Assembly: GCF_027484365.1 (NCBI RefSeq)
Contig: NZ_JAIXTC010000017.1
Location: 124,001-188,000, forward strand
Origin: Brevundimonas sp.
Lineage (GTDB): Bacteria > Pseudomonadota > Alphaproteobacteria > Caulobacterales > Caulobacteraceae
DNA length: 64,000 nt
Direction of reading: 5' to 3'
The translations under genes were made by a program, and so were the position numbers. Shown here in pieces: positions 55,073-64,000 of this stretch. The number at the start of each line of letters is the position of its first letter. Within the stretch, counting starts at the first letter, position 1. Below the pieces are notes generated by a model, which worked only from the letters and a program-made list of their open reading frames with translations, made no database searches and was not told where the DNA came from.

Positions 55073-57502
55073 TCAGCTCCGGAGCGTCCCGCCGACCTTT
55101 GCGGCGGCGGTGACAATCCGGCTTGAGAGTGCCTCGATCTCGACCTCGGTCAAGGTCGCTTCGCGGGGCTGGAGGACGACCTCAAGCGCCACCGATTTCG
55201 AGCCCTCGGCCACGCCGGCGCCGCGATAGACGTCGAACACCCGGACCTCGGCGATCAGGGCCTTGTCGGCACCCTGTACGGCGCGGACGAGGTCGCCCGC
55301 CGGCTTGTCGTCCTCGACCACGAAGGCGAAGTCGCGGGTCAGGGGCATCAGGTTGGGCAGGTCGGCATTGCCGCGGGCCTTGGTGGTTCCGGCTTTCGAC
55401 CGGGGCTCCGGCACGGCGTCGAGAACGATCTCGAAGGCCAGGATCGGGCCGTCGGCGTCCAGCGCCTTGAGCACGCGTGGATGGACCGCGCCGAACTCGG
55501 CGACGACGGTCTTGGGACCCAGCTGGAGGCGGGCCGAGCGGCCGGGGTGCCACCAGTCGCGGTTCTGGCCCTGGGCCAGTTGCAGGGAGGCGGTCGGGGC
55601 GCCGATGGCGTCGAGAACGGCGGTCAGGTCGGCCTTGAGAGCGAACAGGGCGTCGTCGCCCGAACCGGCCCAGTGGCGGGCGGCGCGCGGGGAGATCAGG
55701 CCGGCGATGACGGTGCGCTGGTCGTTCGGCTGGTCGCCGAGATAGATGGGGCCGATCTCGAACAGGGCCACGTCGCCGTGACCACGCGCGGCGTTGCGGG
55801 CGGCGGCCTGGATCAGGTTCGGCAGGGCCGAGGGCCGCATGCAGTCGAGGTCCGAAGCGATCGGGTTCTCGAGCACCAGACGGTCGTCGCCGCCGCCGAA
55901 GAGGGCCGCGATCGACTGTTTCGTGAAGGACCAGGTGACGGCCTCGGCATAGCCCAGGGCCGCAAGGGCGCGACGGGCAATGCGGACGCGGGCCTGCCGC
56001 GGGTTCAGGACGCCCTTCGACGGCGAGCCCTGGTCCGGGAGAGGGGTGTTCGGCAGGTGCTGGAAGCCGTGGATGCGGGCCACCTCCTCCACCAGATCGG
56101 CCTTGCCCTCGACGTCGCGACGCCAGGACGGCGGGGTCACGATCCAGGGCTTGTCAGACCCGGCGGGGGCCGCCTGGACGAGGAAGCCGAGCTGGCCGAG
56201 GATCGTGCCGATCCGGTCGTCCTCCAGATCCATGCCCGACAGCTGTTTCACATAGGCGGGGTCGAAGGCGAACGGCAGCGGGTTGGCCGGGTGCTCGCCG
56301 GCCAGGACGATCTCCGACGGCTCGCCGCCGCACAGGTCGAGGATCAGGCGGGTGGCCAGTTCGATGCCGGGGACGACCGAGGCCGGATCGACGCCGCGCG
56401 CGAACCGGTACTGGGCGTCGGAACTGATCGTCAGCAACCGACCGGTCTGGGCCGTGACGATGGGGTCGAACCAGGCGGATTCGAGGAAGACGTCGGTCGT
56501 TTCATTGGAACAGCCGGTCGACTCGCCGCCCATGACGCCGCCGAGGCCGATCGCGCGCTCGCCGCCCGCGTCGGCGACGACGCACATGGTCGGGTCGACG
56601 CTGTAGGTCTTGCCGTCCAGGGCGAGCAGATGTTCGGGCTCGCCGGTACCGGAGGCGATCTGCCCGGGGCGGACCACGATCTCCGAACCGACCAGGCTGT
56701 TCAAGTCATAGACGTGCAGCGGGCGGGCGCGGTCGTAGGCGATCAGGTTGGTGACGTCGACCAGACGGTTGATCGAGCGCAGGCCGATGGCCTGGAGCCG
56801 GGTCTGGAGCCAGGCCGGGGACGGGCCGTTCTGCACGCCGCGGATCACCCGGCCGGCGAAGACCGGACACATCTCCGGAGCCTCCAGACGCACCGAGACC
56901 GGCGAAACGAAGCCGCCCTTCACCATGGCGATGTCGTAGTGTTTCAGCTTGCCGAGTCCGGCGGCGGCCAGGTCGCGGGCGATGCCGGCGACGCCCAGCC
57001 AGTCGGGGCGGTTGGGGGTGACCTCGAAGTCGATGACCGGCTCGGCCCCGAACAGCTTGGCGACCGGCGTGCCGACCGGGATTTCCGGTGGCAGTTCCTG
57101 GATGCCGTCGGATTCATCGGCCAGCTGCAGTTCGGAGGCCGAGCAGAGCATGCCGTTGGAAACCACGCCGCGCACGGGCTTCTCGACCAGGGTGACGCCG
57201 AGGCCCGGCACGTATGCGCCGATGGGGGCGTAGATGGTGGTGAGGCCCGCGCGCGCGTTCGGGGCGCCGCAGACGATCTCCTTCATGCCGTCGACGGTCT
57301 CGACCTGGCAGACCTGCAGGCGATCGGCGTCCGGATGCCGGGCCGCCGAAACGATCTTCGCGACCGTGAACGGCGCCAGGGCTGCCGTCGGGTCCGCGAC
57401 ATGCTCGACCTCGAGCCCGGCCATGGTCATGGCCTCGGCGACGGCGTGGACGTCGGCGTCCGTTTCCAGATGGTCCTTGAGCCAGGACAGGGTGAATTTC
57501 AC
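55073..57502 (-). CDS. pheT: Phenylalanyl-tRNA synthetase beta subunit
   Basis: The 809-aa protein begins with the tRNA-binding-like B2 region (about 40-150). The B3/B4 and B5 core follows (about 210-480; [20 protein letters not shown], the B5 motif), then the catalytic-like B6/B7 (about 490-690) and the ferredoxin-like anticodon domain B8 (about 715-809; [12 protein letters not shown]). It joins with PheS in an alpha2-beta2 complex and edits misactivated Tyr. It lies 36 bases after an unknown gene that itself follows pheS. Confidence 0.97.
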   Translation of the reverse strand: MKFTLSWLKDHLETDADVHAVAEAMTMAGLEVEHVADPTAALAPFTVAKIVSAARHPDADRLQVCQVETVDGMKEIVCGAPNARAGLTTIYAPIGAYVPGLGVTLVEKPVRGVVSNGMLCSASELQLADESDGIQELPPEIPVGTPVAKLFGAEPVIDFEVTPNRPDWLGVAGIARDLAAAGLGKLKHYDIAMVKGGFVSPVSVRLEAPEMCPVFAGRVIRGVQNGPSPAWLQTRLQAIGLRSINRLVDVTNLIAYDRARPLHVYDLNSLVGSEIVVRPGQIASGTGEPEHLLALDGKTYSVDPTMCVVADAGGERAIGLGGVMGGESTGCSNETTDVFLESAWFDPIVTAQTGRLLTISSDAQYRFARGVDPASVVPGIELATRLILDLCGGEPSEIVLAGEHPANPLPFAFDPAYVKQLSGMDLEDDRIGTILGQLGFLVQAAPAGSDKPWIVTPPSWRRDVEGKADLVEEVARIHGFQHLPNTPLPDQGSPSKGVLNPRQARVRIARRALAALGYAEAVTWSFTKQSIAALFGGGDDRLVLENPIASDLDCMRPSALPNLIQAAARNAARGHGDVALFEIGPIYLGDQPNDQRTVIAGLISPRAARHWAGSGDDALFALKADLTAVLDAIGAPTASLQLAQGQNRDWWHPGRSARLQLGPKTVVAEFGAVHPRVLKALDADGPILAFEIVLDAVPEPRSKAGTTKARGNADLPNLMPLTRDFAFVVEDDKPAGDLVRAVQGADKALIAEVRVFDVYRGAGVAEGSKSVALEVVLQPREATLTEVEIEALSSRIVTAAAKVGGTLRS

Positions 57503-57538
57503 GGGATCAGGCTTTCGGTGAAGTCGAGTGCGGGCGCG

Positions 57539-57952
57539 TCAGCCGACGCTCTTGATGGCGAGGATCTCGCCGAGGATCTGTTCGTTGCCGGTGAAGCCGA
57601 GGGCGTGGAACTCGCAGTTCCGGAAGGCGCAGTTGATCACCGGGATCGCGCCGATGGCCATGTTGCGCACCGGCCGCAACACCATATTGCCGATGTCCCC
57701 CTTGGACTCGCCGAAATTCACCGCGTCAAACGTCGTGCCGGGCAGGATCAGCATGATCGCCGGGCCCTCGATGCGGCAGCCCGTGAAGGTGATGCCGTCG
57801 ATCATCGACCGCCCGGTCCTCAGATGGTGGGCGAACAGGTCGTACAGCGCCAGGTCCTCGTCGACGAAGGCGCGCCGGGAGATGTCTGTGGTCGGATTCA
57901 ACGGGCGGCCGAGGCCGGTCATCGGCAGCCGGGAGGGATCGACAAAGGTCAT
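57539..57952 (-). CDS. Unknown protein placed between pheS and pheT
   Basis: The 137-aa protein has no signal or membrane helix. Its central part (about 45-115) has repeated short strands with FTGCRIEGPAIMLILPGTTF, VNFGESKGDIGNM and INCAFRNCEFHALGFTGNEQ, the rhythm of a pentapeptide-like or right-handed beta helix, ending ILGEILAIKSVG. The start is the ATG at 57952, 9 bases after the pheS stop. The gene sits in the middle of the usually adjacent pheS-pheT pair. A role in translation or an inserted stress gene is possible; nothing in the sequence decides it. Confidence 0.75.
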   Translation of the reverse strand: MTFVDPSRLPMTGLGRPLNPTTDISRRAFVDEDLALYDLFAHHLRTGRSMIDGITFTGCRIEGPAIMLILPGTTFDAVNFGESKGDIGNMVLRPVRNMAIGAIPVINCAFRNCEFHALGFTGNEQILGEILAIKSVG

Positions 57953-57961
57953 GGCAGGTCC

Positions 57962-59038
57962 TCAGCTCAGGCCGGAGGCCGGGTTCGGGGCGGCGAAGGC
58001 GGAGAAGCCGTAGTGGGCCAGCCAGCGGATGTCGGCCTCGAACATCGGACGCAGGTCGGGCACGCCGTATTTCAGCATAGCCATACGGTCCACGCCCATA
58101 CCGAAGGCGAAGCCCTGCCACGCGTCCGGGTCGATGCCGCAGGAGCGCAGGACGTTGGGATGGACCATGCCGCAGCCGAGGATCTCCAGCCAGTCGTCGC
58201 CCTCGTTGAGCACCAGCTTGCCGCCCGAGCGGTCGCAACGGATGTCCATCTCGGCCGAGGGCTCGGTGAAGGGGAAGTGGTGCGGGCGGAAGCGGGCGTC
58301 AACGCCGTCCAGCTCGAAGAAGCGGGCGACGAAGGTTTCCAGGGTCGTCTTGAGGTGACCCATGTGGATGTCCTTGCCGATCACCAGACCCTCGATCTGG
58401 TGGAACATCGGGGTGTGGGTCGCGTCGGAGTCCTTGCGGAAGGTGCGGCCGGGGGCGACGATCCGGATCGGTGGTTGCTGCGACAGCATGGTCCGCACCT
58501 GAACCGGCGAGGTGTGGGTACGCAGGACCTTGCGCTCGCCCGTCTCCGGGTCGGGCTTGAGGAAGAAGGTGTCGTGCATCTCCCGCGCCGGATGTTTGGG
58601 CGGGAAGTTCAGGGCCGTGAAATTGTGGAAGTCGTCCTCGATGTCCGGCCCCTCGGCGACGGCGAAACCCATCTCGGCGAACAGGGCGATCATCTCGTCC
58701 ATGACCTGCATGGTCGGATGGACCCCGCCCTTGCGACGCGCACGGGCCGGCAGGGTCAGGTCGACACGCTCGGTCAGCAGGCGGGCGTCCAGTTCGGCGG
58801 CTTCCAGTTCCGACTTCCTGGCGGCGATGGCGGCGGAAACCCGGTCGCGCAGGCCGTTGATCATGGGCCCCTGTTCGCGGCGCTCATCGGGGCTCATCGC
58901 CCCCATCCCCTTGAGCAGGCCCGAGATCGTCCCCGTCTTGCCGAGGGCGGCGACGCGCACGGCCTCGACCTCGGCGACGGTGGTCGCGGAGCCGATGGCG
59001 TTGATCAATTCGAGTTCGAGGACGGCGAGATCGGTCAT
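57962..59038 (-). CDS. pheS: Phenylalanyl-tRNA synthetase alpha subunit
   Basis: The 358-aa protein has the N-terminal coiled coil (about 1-95) and a class II core. Motif 1 region is [20 protein letters not shown]; motif 2 is seen in LLRTHTS-like [14 protein letters not shown] and [20 protein letters not shown]; motif 3 is in [14 protein letters not shown]. It binds Phe, ATP and tRNA with PheT. The gene starts at ATG 59038 and is preceded by the deacetylase gene after 59 bases. It heads a four-gene run (pheS, unknown, pheT, yqhA). Confidence 0.97.
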   Translation of the reverse strand: MTDLAVLELELINAIGSATTVAEVEAVRVAALGKTGTISGLLKGMGAMSPDERREQGPMINGLRDRVSAAIAARKSELEAAELDARLLTERVDLTLPARARRKGGVHPTMQVMDEMIALFAEMGFAVAEGPDIEDDFHNFTALNFPPKHPAREMHDTFFLKPDPETGERKVLRTHTSPVQVRTMLSQQPPIRIVAPGRTFRKDSDATHTPMFHQIEGLVIGKDIHMGHLKTTLETFVARFFELDGVDARFRPHHFPFTEPSAEMDIRCDRSGGKLVLNEGDDWLEILGCGMVHPNVLRSCGIDPDAWQGFAFGMGVDRMAMLKYGVPDLRPMFEADIRWLAHYGFSAFAAPNPASGLS

Positions 59039-59097
59039 GGTGCGGACGCTCTAGCGGCCCGGCGCGCATTCGTCACGTCCGGCGGGCGCGAAAGCCG

Positions 59098-60084
59098 TCA
59101 GGGCGCGACCGTCCCGGCCGCGACCGCCGCCGCAAGGTCCTCGACCGTGCCCGCATTGGCGGCGACGATCCAGGCGGGCGGGTCCGGCTCCCAGCGGATG
59201 GGCTTCCCGTCGGTCTGGGTCCAGCGATGCAGCCAGGAGATGCCGTTCCGGCGCACATAGGTGTCCGGGTGGGCGTAGATCGGGTCGGTCAATGCCTGGT
59301 CGAGGCTGACGAAGCTGTAGCCGCGCGCGCGGTACAGGGCGTCGATCTGCGGATACCAGTCGAGGTTAAGGCTGTTGGCATGCAGCAGCAGGACCTGGGC
59401 CGGTTCCCGCCCGCCCGTAATCTCGGCGCTATAGGGTTCGAAATGGTCCAGCACCGTGGCCATGAAGGCCAGATAGGCCTGGCCCACCCGCTGTTTGAGG
59501 GCATCGTCGCCCAGTTGTCCGGCCTTGCGGTAGACGTCGGCGAACATCCAGTCGACGTTGTCGATCGTCACCGGCGCGATGACATAGCCGCGCCCGGCCA
59601 GACCCGCCGCGATGGCGTCGTGCTTCTCCTGGGTGTCTCCGGTGAAGAGATAGGGGTGCCGGAAATACCGCAGCGTCCGGCCACGCGCTTCCAGGACCGC
59701 ACGGAGCGCGGGCGCGCCGGCGTCGGTATCGGCGAGATAGGCCTCGGGCGTGATCTGGTGAATGTTGACGTGGTTGGCCGTGTGGTTGCCCAGGTCGATG
59801 CCCGCGTCGAGCCAGGCGTTCAGGATCTCCGGCAGCAGCGTCCCCGCCTCGGCCTCGCACACCTTGCCGGTATTGACGAAGGCAGTGGCGTGGCTGTCGA
59901 GCGGCTCCAGCATGGCGAGGAAGTCGCGGGTCAGGGCCATGGCCTGGACCGGGTCACAGAGCGCTTCCGCAGACGCCTGATAGGGCAGGTCGTCGAAGGT
60001 GACGGCGACGGTGCGCGTCTGGGCCGCGACGGGACCGGCCGACAGCACGGCGCACAGGCCGAGGATCAGGCGTCTCGGGATCAT
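59098..60084 (-). CDS. Exported polysaccharide deacetylase family protein
   Basis: The 328-aa protein has a signal peptide (MIPRRLILGLCAVLSAGPVA) and a NodB fold. Motifs: TFDDLPY (metal-binding Asp pair), GNHTANHVNIHQ (the two His), RYFRHPYLF, and a Leu/His motif in VLLLHANSLN. It removes acetyl groups from wall or capsule sugars outside the cell. GGAGGG lies 5 bases before the ATG at 60084. It sits between rplT and pheS, on the same strand, after a strong terminator, so it likely has its own promoter and may feed pheS transcription. Confidence 0.88.
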   Translation of the reverse strand: MIPRRLILGLCAVLSAGPVAAQTRTVAVTFDDLPYQASAEALCDPVQAMALTRDFLAMLEPLDSHATAFVNTGKVCEAEAGTLLPEILNAWLDAGIDLGNHTANHVNIHQITPEAYLADTDAGAPALRAVLEARGRTLRYFRHPYLFTGDTQEKHDAIAAGLAGRGYVIAPVTIDNVDWMFADVYRKAGQLGDDALKQRVGQAYLAFMATVLDHFEPYSAEITGGREPAQVLLLHANSLNLDWYPQIDALYRARGYSFVSLDQALTDPIYAHPDTYVRRNGISWLHRWTQTDGKPIRWEPDPPAWIVAANAGTVEDLAAAVAAGTVAP

Positions 60085-60132
60085 GGGCGGCCCTCCGGTT
60101 CGGAAGCTATCCTTAGCCGCACAGGCCGCAAA

Positions 60133-60165
60133 CGAAAACGCCCGCCCCGGGATCCGGGACGGGCG
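60133..60165 (-). terminator. Intrinsic terminator after rplT
   Basis: On the minus strand CGCCCGTCCCGG pairs with CCGGGGCGGGCG (one G-T pair) around an ATC loop and is followed by TTTTCGTTT. It lies 27 bases after the rplT stop and ends the rpmI-rplT unit before the deacetylase gene. Confidence 0.9.
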
Positions 60166-60191
60166 CTTCGAACGTCTCTGACCGAAAGGTC

Positions 60192-60545
60192 CTACTTCAG
60201 GGCTTCGCGCACCTTGGCGGCGATTTCCGAGAAGCCGACGCCGTCCATGGCGATCGCGGCCAGGACCTTGCGGTCCAGCTCGATGCCGGCCTTGGACAGG
60301 CCGTGGATGAACTGCGAGTAGGTGAAGCCTTCCTGACGGGCGGCGGCGTTGATGCGCTGGATCCACAGGGCGCGGAAGTTGCGCTTGTTCGTGCGACGGT
60401 CGCGGTAGGCGTATTGCCCGGCGCGGTCGACGGCGGCCTTGGCCGTGCGGATGGTGTTCTTGCGGCGACCCGAGAAGCCCTTGGCCTGTTCGAGAACCTT
60501 CTTGTGCCGGGCGTGGGAAACTACGCCCCGTTTGACGCGAGCCAT
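60192..60545 (-). CDS. rplT: 50S ribosomal protein L20
   Basis: The 117-aa protein begins [20 protein letters not shown] and contains [20 protein letters not shown], the L20 marks, with a full-length C-terminal globular domain. It binds 23S rRNA and is needed for early 50S assembly; L20 in other bacteria also represses the infC-rpmI-rplT messenger. It follows rpmI by 54 bases in the same direction. Confidence 0.98.
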   Translation of the reverse strand: MARVKRGVVSHARHKKVLEQAKGFSGRRKNTIRTAKAAVDRAGQYAYRDRRTNKRNFRALWIQRINAAARQEGFTYSQFIHGLSKAGIELDRKVLAAIAMDGVGFSEIAAKVREALK

Positions 60546-60599
60546 GTCGCTATCCTTTCAAATTCAATACGATGAGGAGATCAGGTCTGCCAGCGCCGA

Positions 60600-60797
60600 T
60601 CAGGCGTAGGGCATGTAGGACTTGATCTTCTTGGCGTCGGCGTCGGCCATCAGGGACGTGCCGCGGTTCTGGCGGATGTATTTGGAGTTGTGGCTGATCA
60701 AGCGGTGACGCTTGCCCGCAACCCCGGCCTTAACCTTGCCCGTCGCGGTGAATTTGAAGCGCTTTTTGGCGCCAGACTTCGTCTTCAGTTTGGGCAT
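60600..60797 (-). CDS. rpmI: 50S ribosomal protein L35
   Basis: The 65-aa protein is [20 protein letters not shown] at its start and ends with [10 protein letters not shown], standard L35. The start at 60797 is preceded by AAAGGAAC on the minus strand. It is the first gene of the rpmI-rplT unit here; infC, often upstream, is not present, and the upstream neighbour is an S9 peptidase in the same direction. Confidence 0.98.
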   Translation of the reverse strand: MPKLKTKSGAKKRFKFTATGKVKAGVAGKRHRLISHNSKYIRQNRGTSLMADADAKKIKSYMPYA

Positions 60798-60867
60798 TTC
60801 AGTTCCTTTTCGTGGGCGATCGTGCTTCGGACTGCTTGAGCCCGATGTCCGATCCCCTGGATTTAAG

Positions 60868-60900
60868 AACCGCCCAGGCATGCCTGTAAGCCCGGCGGTT
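60868..60900 (-). promoter_or_regulatory. Palindromic leader structure upstream of rpmI
   Basis: AACCGCC (60868-60874) pairs with GGCGGTT (60894-60900), and inside is the perfect 12-base palindrome CAGGCATGCCTG (60875-60886). It lies 71-103 bases upstream of the rpmI start, on the transcript if the promoter at 60919-60947 is used. It may be a regulatory leader (L20-type autogenous control) or a tail structure of the upstream peptidase gene. Confidence 0.4.
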
Positions 60901-60918
60901 CGTTACGCGAAGGCGCGG

Positions 60919-60947
60919 TCCCTATCGGAACCGGAGACGGAAGGCAA
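60919..60947 (-). promoter_or_regulatory. Possible promoter for rpmI-rplT
   Basis: On the minus strand TTGCCT (60942-60947) and TAGGGA (60919-60924) are separated by 17 bases, a normal sigma-70 spacing, though TAGGGA is a poor -10. It lies between the S9 peptidase stop and the leader hairpin of rpmI. Confidence 0.3.
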
Positions 60948-60960
60948 GAAGAGTCGCAAT

Positions 60961-62937
60961 TCAGGGCGCGTCGGGAGGGTTTTGTTCCTCGAGAAAGGCG
61001 ACCGTCGCCTCAAGCATCTGACGGCGGGTGGCGGCCTGGGACAGGTTGTGATCCTCGCCCTCGAGAGCGATCATCTCCACGGGTTTTCCGGCCGCGCGCA
61101 GGGCGCGTTCCATCCGGACGCTCTGATCGAACGGCACCACCGTGTCGCGGCGACCGTGGATCAACAGGACGGGTGCGTCCGCCTGGGCCGCCAACCGGGC
61201 GGGAGAGCGATCGTTCAGGCGGCTGTCGCCCGACCCCTCGGCGCCCATGAACCGGTTCCAGTAGCGAATGATGGGATTGCGCGATTCAGCGCCCGAGCCC
61301 TGCTGGCGCACTTCCGATTCCAGCATGGCCGGAAGGTCCGAAACCCCCGCCATGGAGACCGCACAACGATAGATGCCGTTCTCGAGCGTCACGCCGGCCA
61401 GGGCCGCATAGCCGCCATAGCTCCAGCCGACGATGCAGACACGGTCCGGATCAATCAGCCCCTGGTCAGCGAGATATCGGACGCCGTCCGAGACATCGGT
61501 CTGCATCTTGCGGCCCCACTCCCCGTAGCCGGCCTGCAGGTGGGCTTCGCCCAGACCGCTGGAGCCCCGGAAATTCGGCTGCAACACGGCATAGCCGCGA
61601 GACGCCAGGCTCTGGGCGAGCCAGTCGAAGTCGAGATAGTCCCGTGACTGAGGTCCTCCGTGCGGAAGAACCACCAGCGGGAGTCGGCTTACCGGCACGC
61701 CCGAAGGCACGGTCAGATACCCGGGAATGGTCAGTCCGTCGGCGGCCGCATACCGGATCGCCCGGACCGGTCCGACCTGGTCGTTGGGCACGCCGGGGTA
61801 GGCGCGGCCGACGACGCTCACCCGGCGCGCCGGCGCGTCATAGAAATAATAGGTGCCTGAGTCGCCGATCGTCCCCACGCCGACGGAATAGGCGATGACC
61901 TGATCGTAGCTTTCGCTGAACGAGGTCAGGCTGACGCGGCGCTCACGCAGGCCCTGACTGAGGACGGCGCTGGCCGCCTCGATCTTGGGCTCGAAATACA
62001 CCCAGTTGACCGTGTCGCCGCCGACCCCCAGGGCCAGCAGACGACCGCGACGGTCGTAGAGGACATTGTCCGGCGTGCCTGGCAGGTCGATGCCCTCGCG
62101 CCGCGTCCCGTCCGCCAGCGCCAGTTCCAGAAGAACGTCCTTGCCGTCCTCGGTGACGCTGACCATCACACTGTCGCCGTCGGGGCCGAAGCCCCAGACG
62201 CTCGGCTCGTCGATGAGTTCGGTCCGCTCGAAAATCTGCTTCCAGCCCAGCCCGTCCGGCACGCTCAGGCGTGTCCGGCCCGATGCAGGATCGCGCGCGA
62301 TCCGGAGGGCCGGTTCGCCGTCCTGGCGCAGCAGATAGCCGGAGGTGTCGCGCTCACCCTGGGCCACCCGCACGCCCCGGCCGCTGTTCAGGTCGACGCG
62401 GTAGATGTCGAGGGTATAGGCGTTGCGATCATTGGTGACGGCTTCCACGAACAGGGCCGGCTGTCCGCGATGGACACCGCGGGAGTAGCCGTAGGTCGCG
62501 TTGATCACGGGCCTGTCAGCGGTCCTCAGGGCGCGTGCGACGCCCTGGGTGCGCACATTGACGATATCCATCTGCGGCTGTTCCGACGCGCCGATCGTCA
62601 GCCCTCCCTCGTAGACGCTGGAGAGGATGCCGACATGGTCCGGGGACAGCCAGGTCAGGCCGGTGGCCTTGCGGTCACTCACATCGACCGTGGTGACCAG
62701 CTCGCCGGTCAGGGTCTGGACGATGACTTCGGACCGGTCTTCGATGCGGCGCAGATAGGCGATGGTCGAGCCATCGTCAGACAGCCTGACCAAGCCCGTG
62801 GCCGGCAATGCCGCGTAGGCGGTCAACGGGGGCGTCTGGGCCGGGCTCGCCGGGGTTTGGGCCGACTGGGCCAGGACCGGAGCGGCCGTTCCAAGACACA
62901 GGACCAGACAGGCGGCAGCCGCCATCATCACGCGCAT
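60961..62937 (-). CDS. Exported S9-family (prolyl oligopeptidase-like) peptidase
   Basis: The 658-aa protein has a signal peptide (MAAAACLVLCLGTAAPVLAQ) followed by a Pro/Thr linker. A beta-propeller region comes next (about 45-375), then a C-terminal alpha/beta hydrolase (about 400-650). Catalytic Ser is in IVGWSYGGYAALAG, Asp in HGRRDTVVPFDQS and His in LEGEDHNLSQA; PLVVLPHGGPQSRDYLDF is the family oxyanion region. Such enzymes cut short peptides after Pro or remove acylated residues; the exact specificity is unclear. A gap of 127 bases separates it from the MFS gene. Confidence 0.93.
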   Translation of the reverse strand: MRVMMAAAACLVLCLGTAAPVLAQSAQTPASPAQTPPLTAYAALPATGLVRLSDDGSTIAYLRRIEDRSEVIVQTLTGELVTTVDVSDRKATGLTWLSPDHVGILSSVYEGGLTIGASEQPQMDIVNVRTQGVARALRTADRPVINATYGYSRGVHRGQPALFVEAVTNDRNAYTLDIYRVDLNSGRGVRVAQGERDTSGYLLRQDGEPALRIARDPASGRTRLSVPDGLGWKQIFERTELIDEPSVWGFGPDGDSVMVSVTEDGKDVLLELALADGTRREGIDLPGTPDNVLYDRRGRLLALGVGGDTVNWVYFEPKIEAASAVLSQGLRERRVSLTSFSESYDQVIAYSVGVGTIGDSGTYYFYDAPARRVSVVGRAYPGVPNDQVGPVRAIRYAAADGLTIPGYLTVPSGVPVSRLPLVVLPHGGPQSRDYLDFDWLAQSLASRGYAVLQPNFRGSSGLGEAHLQAGYGEWGRKMQTDVSDGVRYLADQGLIDPDRVCIVGWSYGGYAALAGVTLENGIYRCAVSMAGVSDLPAMLESEVRQQGSGAESRNPIIRYWNRFMGAEGSGDSRLNDRSPARLAAQADAPVLLIHGRRDTVVPFDQSVRMERALRAAGKPVEMIALEGEDHNLSQAATRRQMLEATVAFLEEQNPPDAP

Positions 62938-63064
62938 GACCGATCTCTCCAGGATGGCATCATAATCGGCGAGGGTCGCCCACCGGCAAGCCTAACGCAA
63001 CCCAAGGACGAAGCGCATCCACATTTAACGTCGGGCGACCCGCCGTGTCACTGACAGACGACCG

Positions 63065-64000
63065 TCATGGGCCTGAGGCGGACACTTGCTGGCCCGCCGC
63101 CTGACTCCGCCTCAGCGCCCTCCCCGCGTTGACGGCGATGATGGCGGCCGGAACCGTCAGGGCCGCCCCGACGAGGAAGGGCCAGTCGTGGCCGAGGCCG
63201 GAGAACAGGGCGCCGGCGAACAGCGGGCCGAAGATGCGGGCGATGGACCCCGTGGCCATGTTCAGCCCCAGCATGGCGCCCTGGCGGTCCGGCGGAGTCG
63301 CCCGGGAGATCATGGCCGAGATGTTGGGCATGGCCATCGACATGCCGCAGGCCCCGAGGGCCATAATGATCGGAATGCTCCAGCCCTGGACGATCGGCAG
63401 GGTGAAGGCGCCGAGATCGAGGGTGAAGGCCGGGAACCAGGCGACCGGGGCGAGGACCTGCAGCACCAGGGACCCGCCGAACAGCAGCATCCCCGTGGCC
63501 AGGACCCGCGTCTCGCCGAACCGTCTGGCCAGTTTGCCGGTGAAGACGCCCTGGTTCAGGGCCGAGACGATGCCGACGATCATGAAGCTGAGCCCGACCT
63601 CGCGCGCGCCCCAGGCGTAGCGAGCCCCGGCCCACAGTCCGAACACGCTCTCCATCGCCGAAAAGCCGGCCATGTAGATGAGGGTGACCAGAAGGACCCG
63701 CGACACGACAGGATCGGCACGAGCGTCGCGCAGGCCGGACATGAACCCAGGACGAGGGACGGCGGGATCGGCCTTGGCCCGGCTCTCCTTCAGGAACACG
63801 ACCACGCCCACCGCCGCGAGCGCGGCCAGGGCCGAGGCGACGAAGATCGGCAGCTGATAGCCGATGTGGCCCAGCTGCGGCTGGGTCAGGATTCCGCCGA
63901 GGCCGGGCCCGACGATGAAGCCGAGGCCGAAGGCCGCCCCGATCATCCCCATCCGCCCCGCACGCTCGGCCGGAGGCGTGACGTCGGCGACATAGCCCTG
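63065..64000 (-). CDS. MFS exporter, TetA-like, 5' part outside window
   Basis: The frame runs off the right edge; 311 residues are visible. The first visible residues, GYVADVTPPAERAGRMGMIG then AAFGLGFIVGPGLGG, form the motif at the end of helix 4 and start of helix 5 in the TetA/TCR family. About eight more helices follow, with LARRFGETRVLATGMLLFGG and SRATPPDRQGAMLGLNMATG as internal-repeat motifs. This group exports drugs or metabolites in exchange for protons. The C terminus is short and lacks extra domains. Substrate cannot be told. Confidence 0.9.
   Translation of the reverse strand, partial: QGYVADVTPPAERAGRMGMIGAAFGLGFIVGPGLGGILTQPQLGHIGYQLPIFVASALAALAAVGVVVFLKESRAKADPAVPRPGFMSGLRDARADPVVSRVLLVTLIYMAGFSAMESVFGLWAGARYAWGAREVGLSFMIVGIVSALNQGVFTGKLARRFGETRVLATGMLLFGGSLVLQVLAPVAWFPAFTLDLGAFTLPIVQGWSIPIIMALGACGMSMAMPNISAMISRATPPDRQGAMLGLNMATGSIARIFGPLFAGALFSGLGHDWPFLVGAALTVPAAIIAVNAGRALRRSQAAGQQVSASGP

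Noticed and set aside
55481..59260. A very long plus-strand open frame opposite pheT, the unknown gene and pheS
   Set aside because: High-GC codon bias opens antisense frames. The product is low in structure, rich in Asp/Gly/Arg, and the opposite strand holds well-known synthetase genes.

Overview
The window is about 64 kb of gene-dense, high-GC chromosome. Almost all of it is housekeeping and catabolic genes, and there is no phage, transposase, rRNA operon or CRISPR array. Gene content points to an alphaproteobacterium of the Caulobacterales, most like Brevundimonas. The pointers are a Caulobacter/Xanthomonas-type TonB receptor, an EipA/DUF1134 lipoprotein, a BkdA1A2-BkdB-Lpd branched-chain ketoacid dehydrogenase cluster with a divergent Lrp regulator, a dnaN/recF/gyrB neighbourhood, and FabA/FabB/FabI lipid synthesis. 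The taxonomic call is inference from family resemblance, not from a marker comparison.

Layout. 1-5 kb: a C40 peptidase cut by the left edge, an M17 aminopeptidase, an IPTL-CTERM surface protein, a TPR protein and a tandem DUF4168 protein. 5-8 kb: Fe-S scaffold-like protein, YidD, thrS and a CAP-domain protein. 8-12 kb: fadA-fadB-type beta-oxidation pair with a palindromic operator candidate and a strong terminator. 12-20 kb: aldo/keto reductase, epoxide hydrolase, GGDEF-EAL protein, alpha/beta hydrolase, small exported proteins and pirin. 20-26 kb: bkd cluster, with an exported protein of unknown function placed between E2 and E3. 26-38 kb: PQQ-type sugar dehydrogenase, tRNA-Met, a small MarR-type pair, TlpA/argH sharing a CATG start, an LptM-like lipoprotein, lysA, an SseB-like exported protein, and a TonB receptor overlapping a propeller-like protein. 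38-46 kb: gyrB, recF and dnaN, all on the minus strand and separated by plus-strand genes. 46-50 kb: fabA-fabB-fabI. 50-55 kb: hydroxyacid dehydrogenase, XRE regulator, HisN-type phosphatase, EipA and YqhA. 55-61 kb: pheS, an unknown gene, pheT, a polysaccharide deacetylase, and rplT/rpmI. 61-64 kb: an S9 peptidase and an MFS exporter cut by the right edge.

Working together. The bkd cluster would convert branched-chain 2-oxo acids to acyl-CoAs, and the fadAB-type pair degrades acyl-CoAs. FabA, FabB and FabI form the anaerobic-type unsaturated fatty acid route. Many envelope or exported proteins are scattered between core genes.

The most unusual signals are in non-coding DNA. Two copies of a roughly 170-bp composite palindrome (26276-26444 and 47239-47410) match in their flanks, but the central core is in opposite orientation in the two copies. 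A second, unrelated 165-bp nested palindrome lies at 49533-49697. A block of GAGTGGC heptamers facing GCCACTC heptamers lies at 52877-52977 between two genes. Several core operons (pheST, dnaN-recF-gyrB, bkd) carry inserted genes of unknown or unrelated function.
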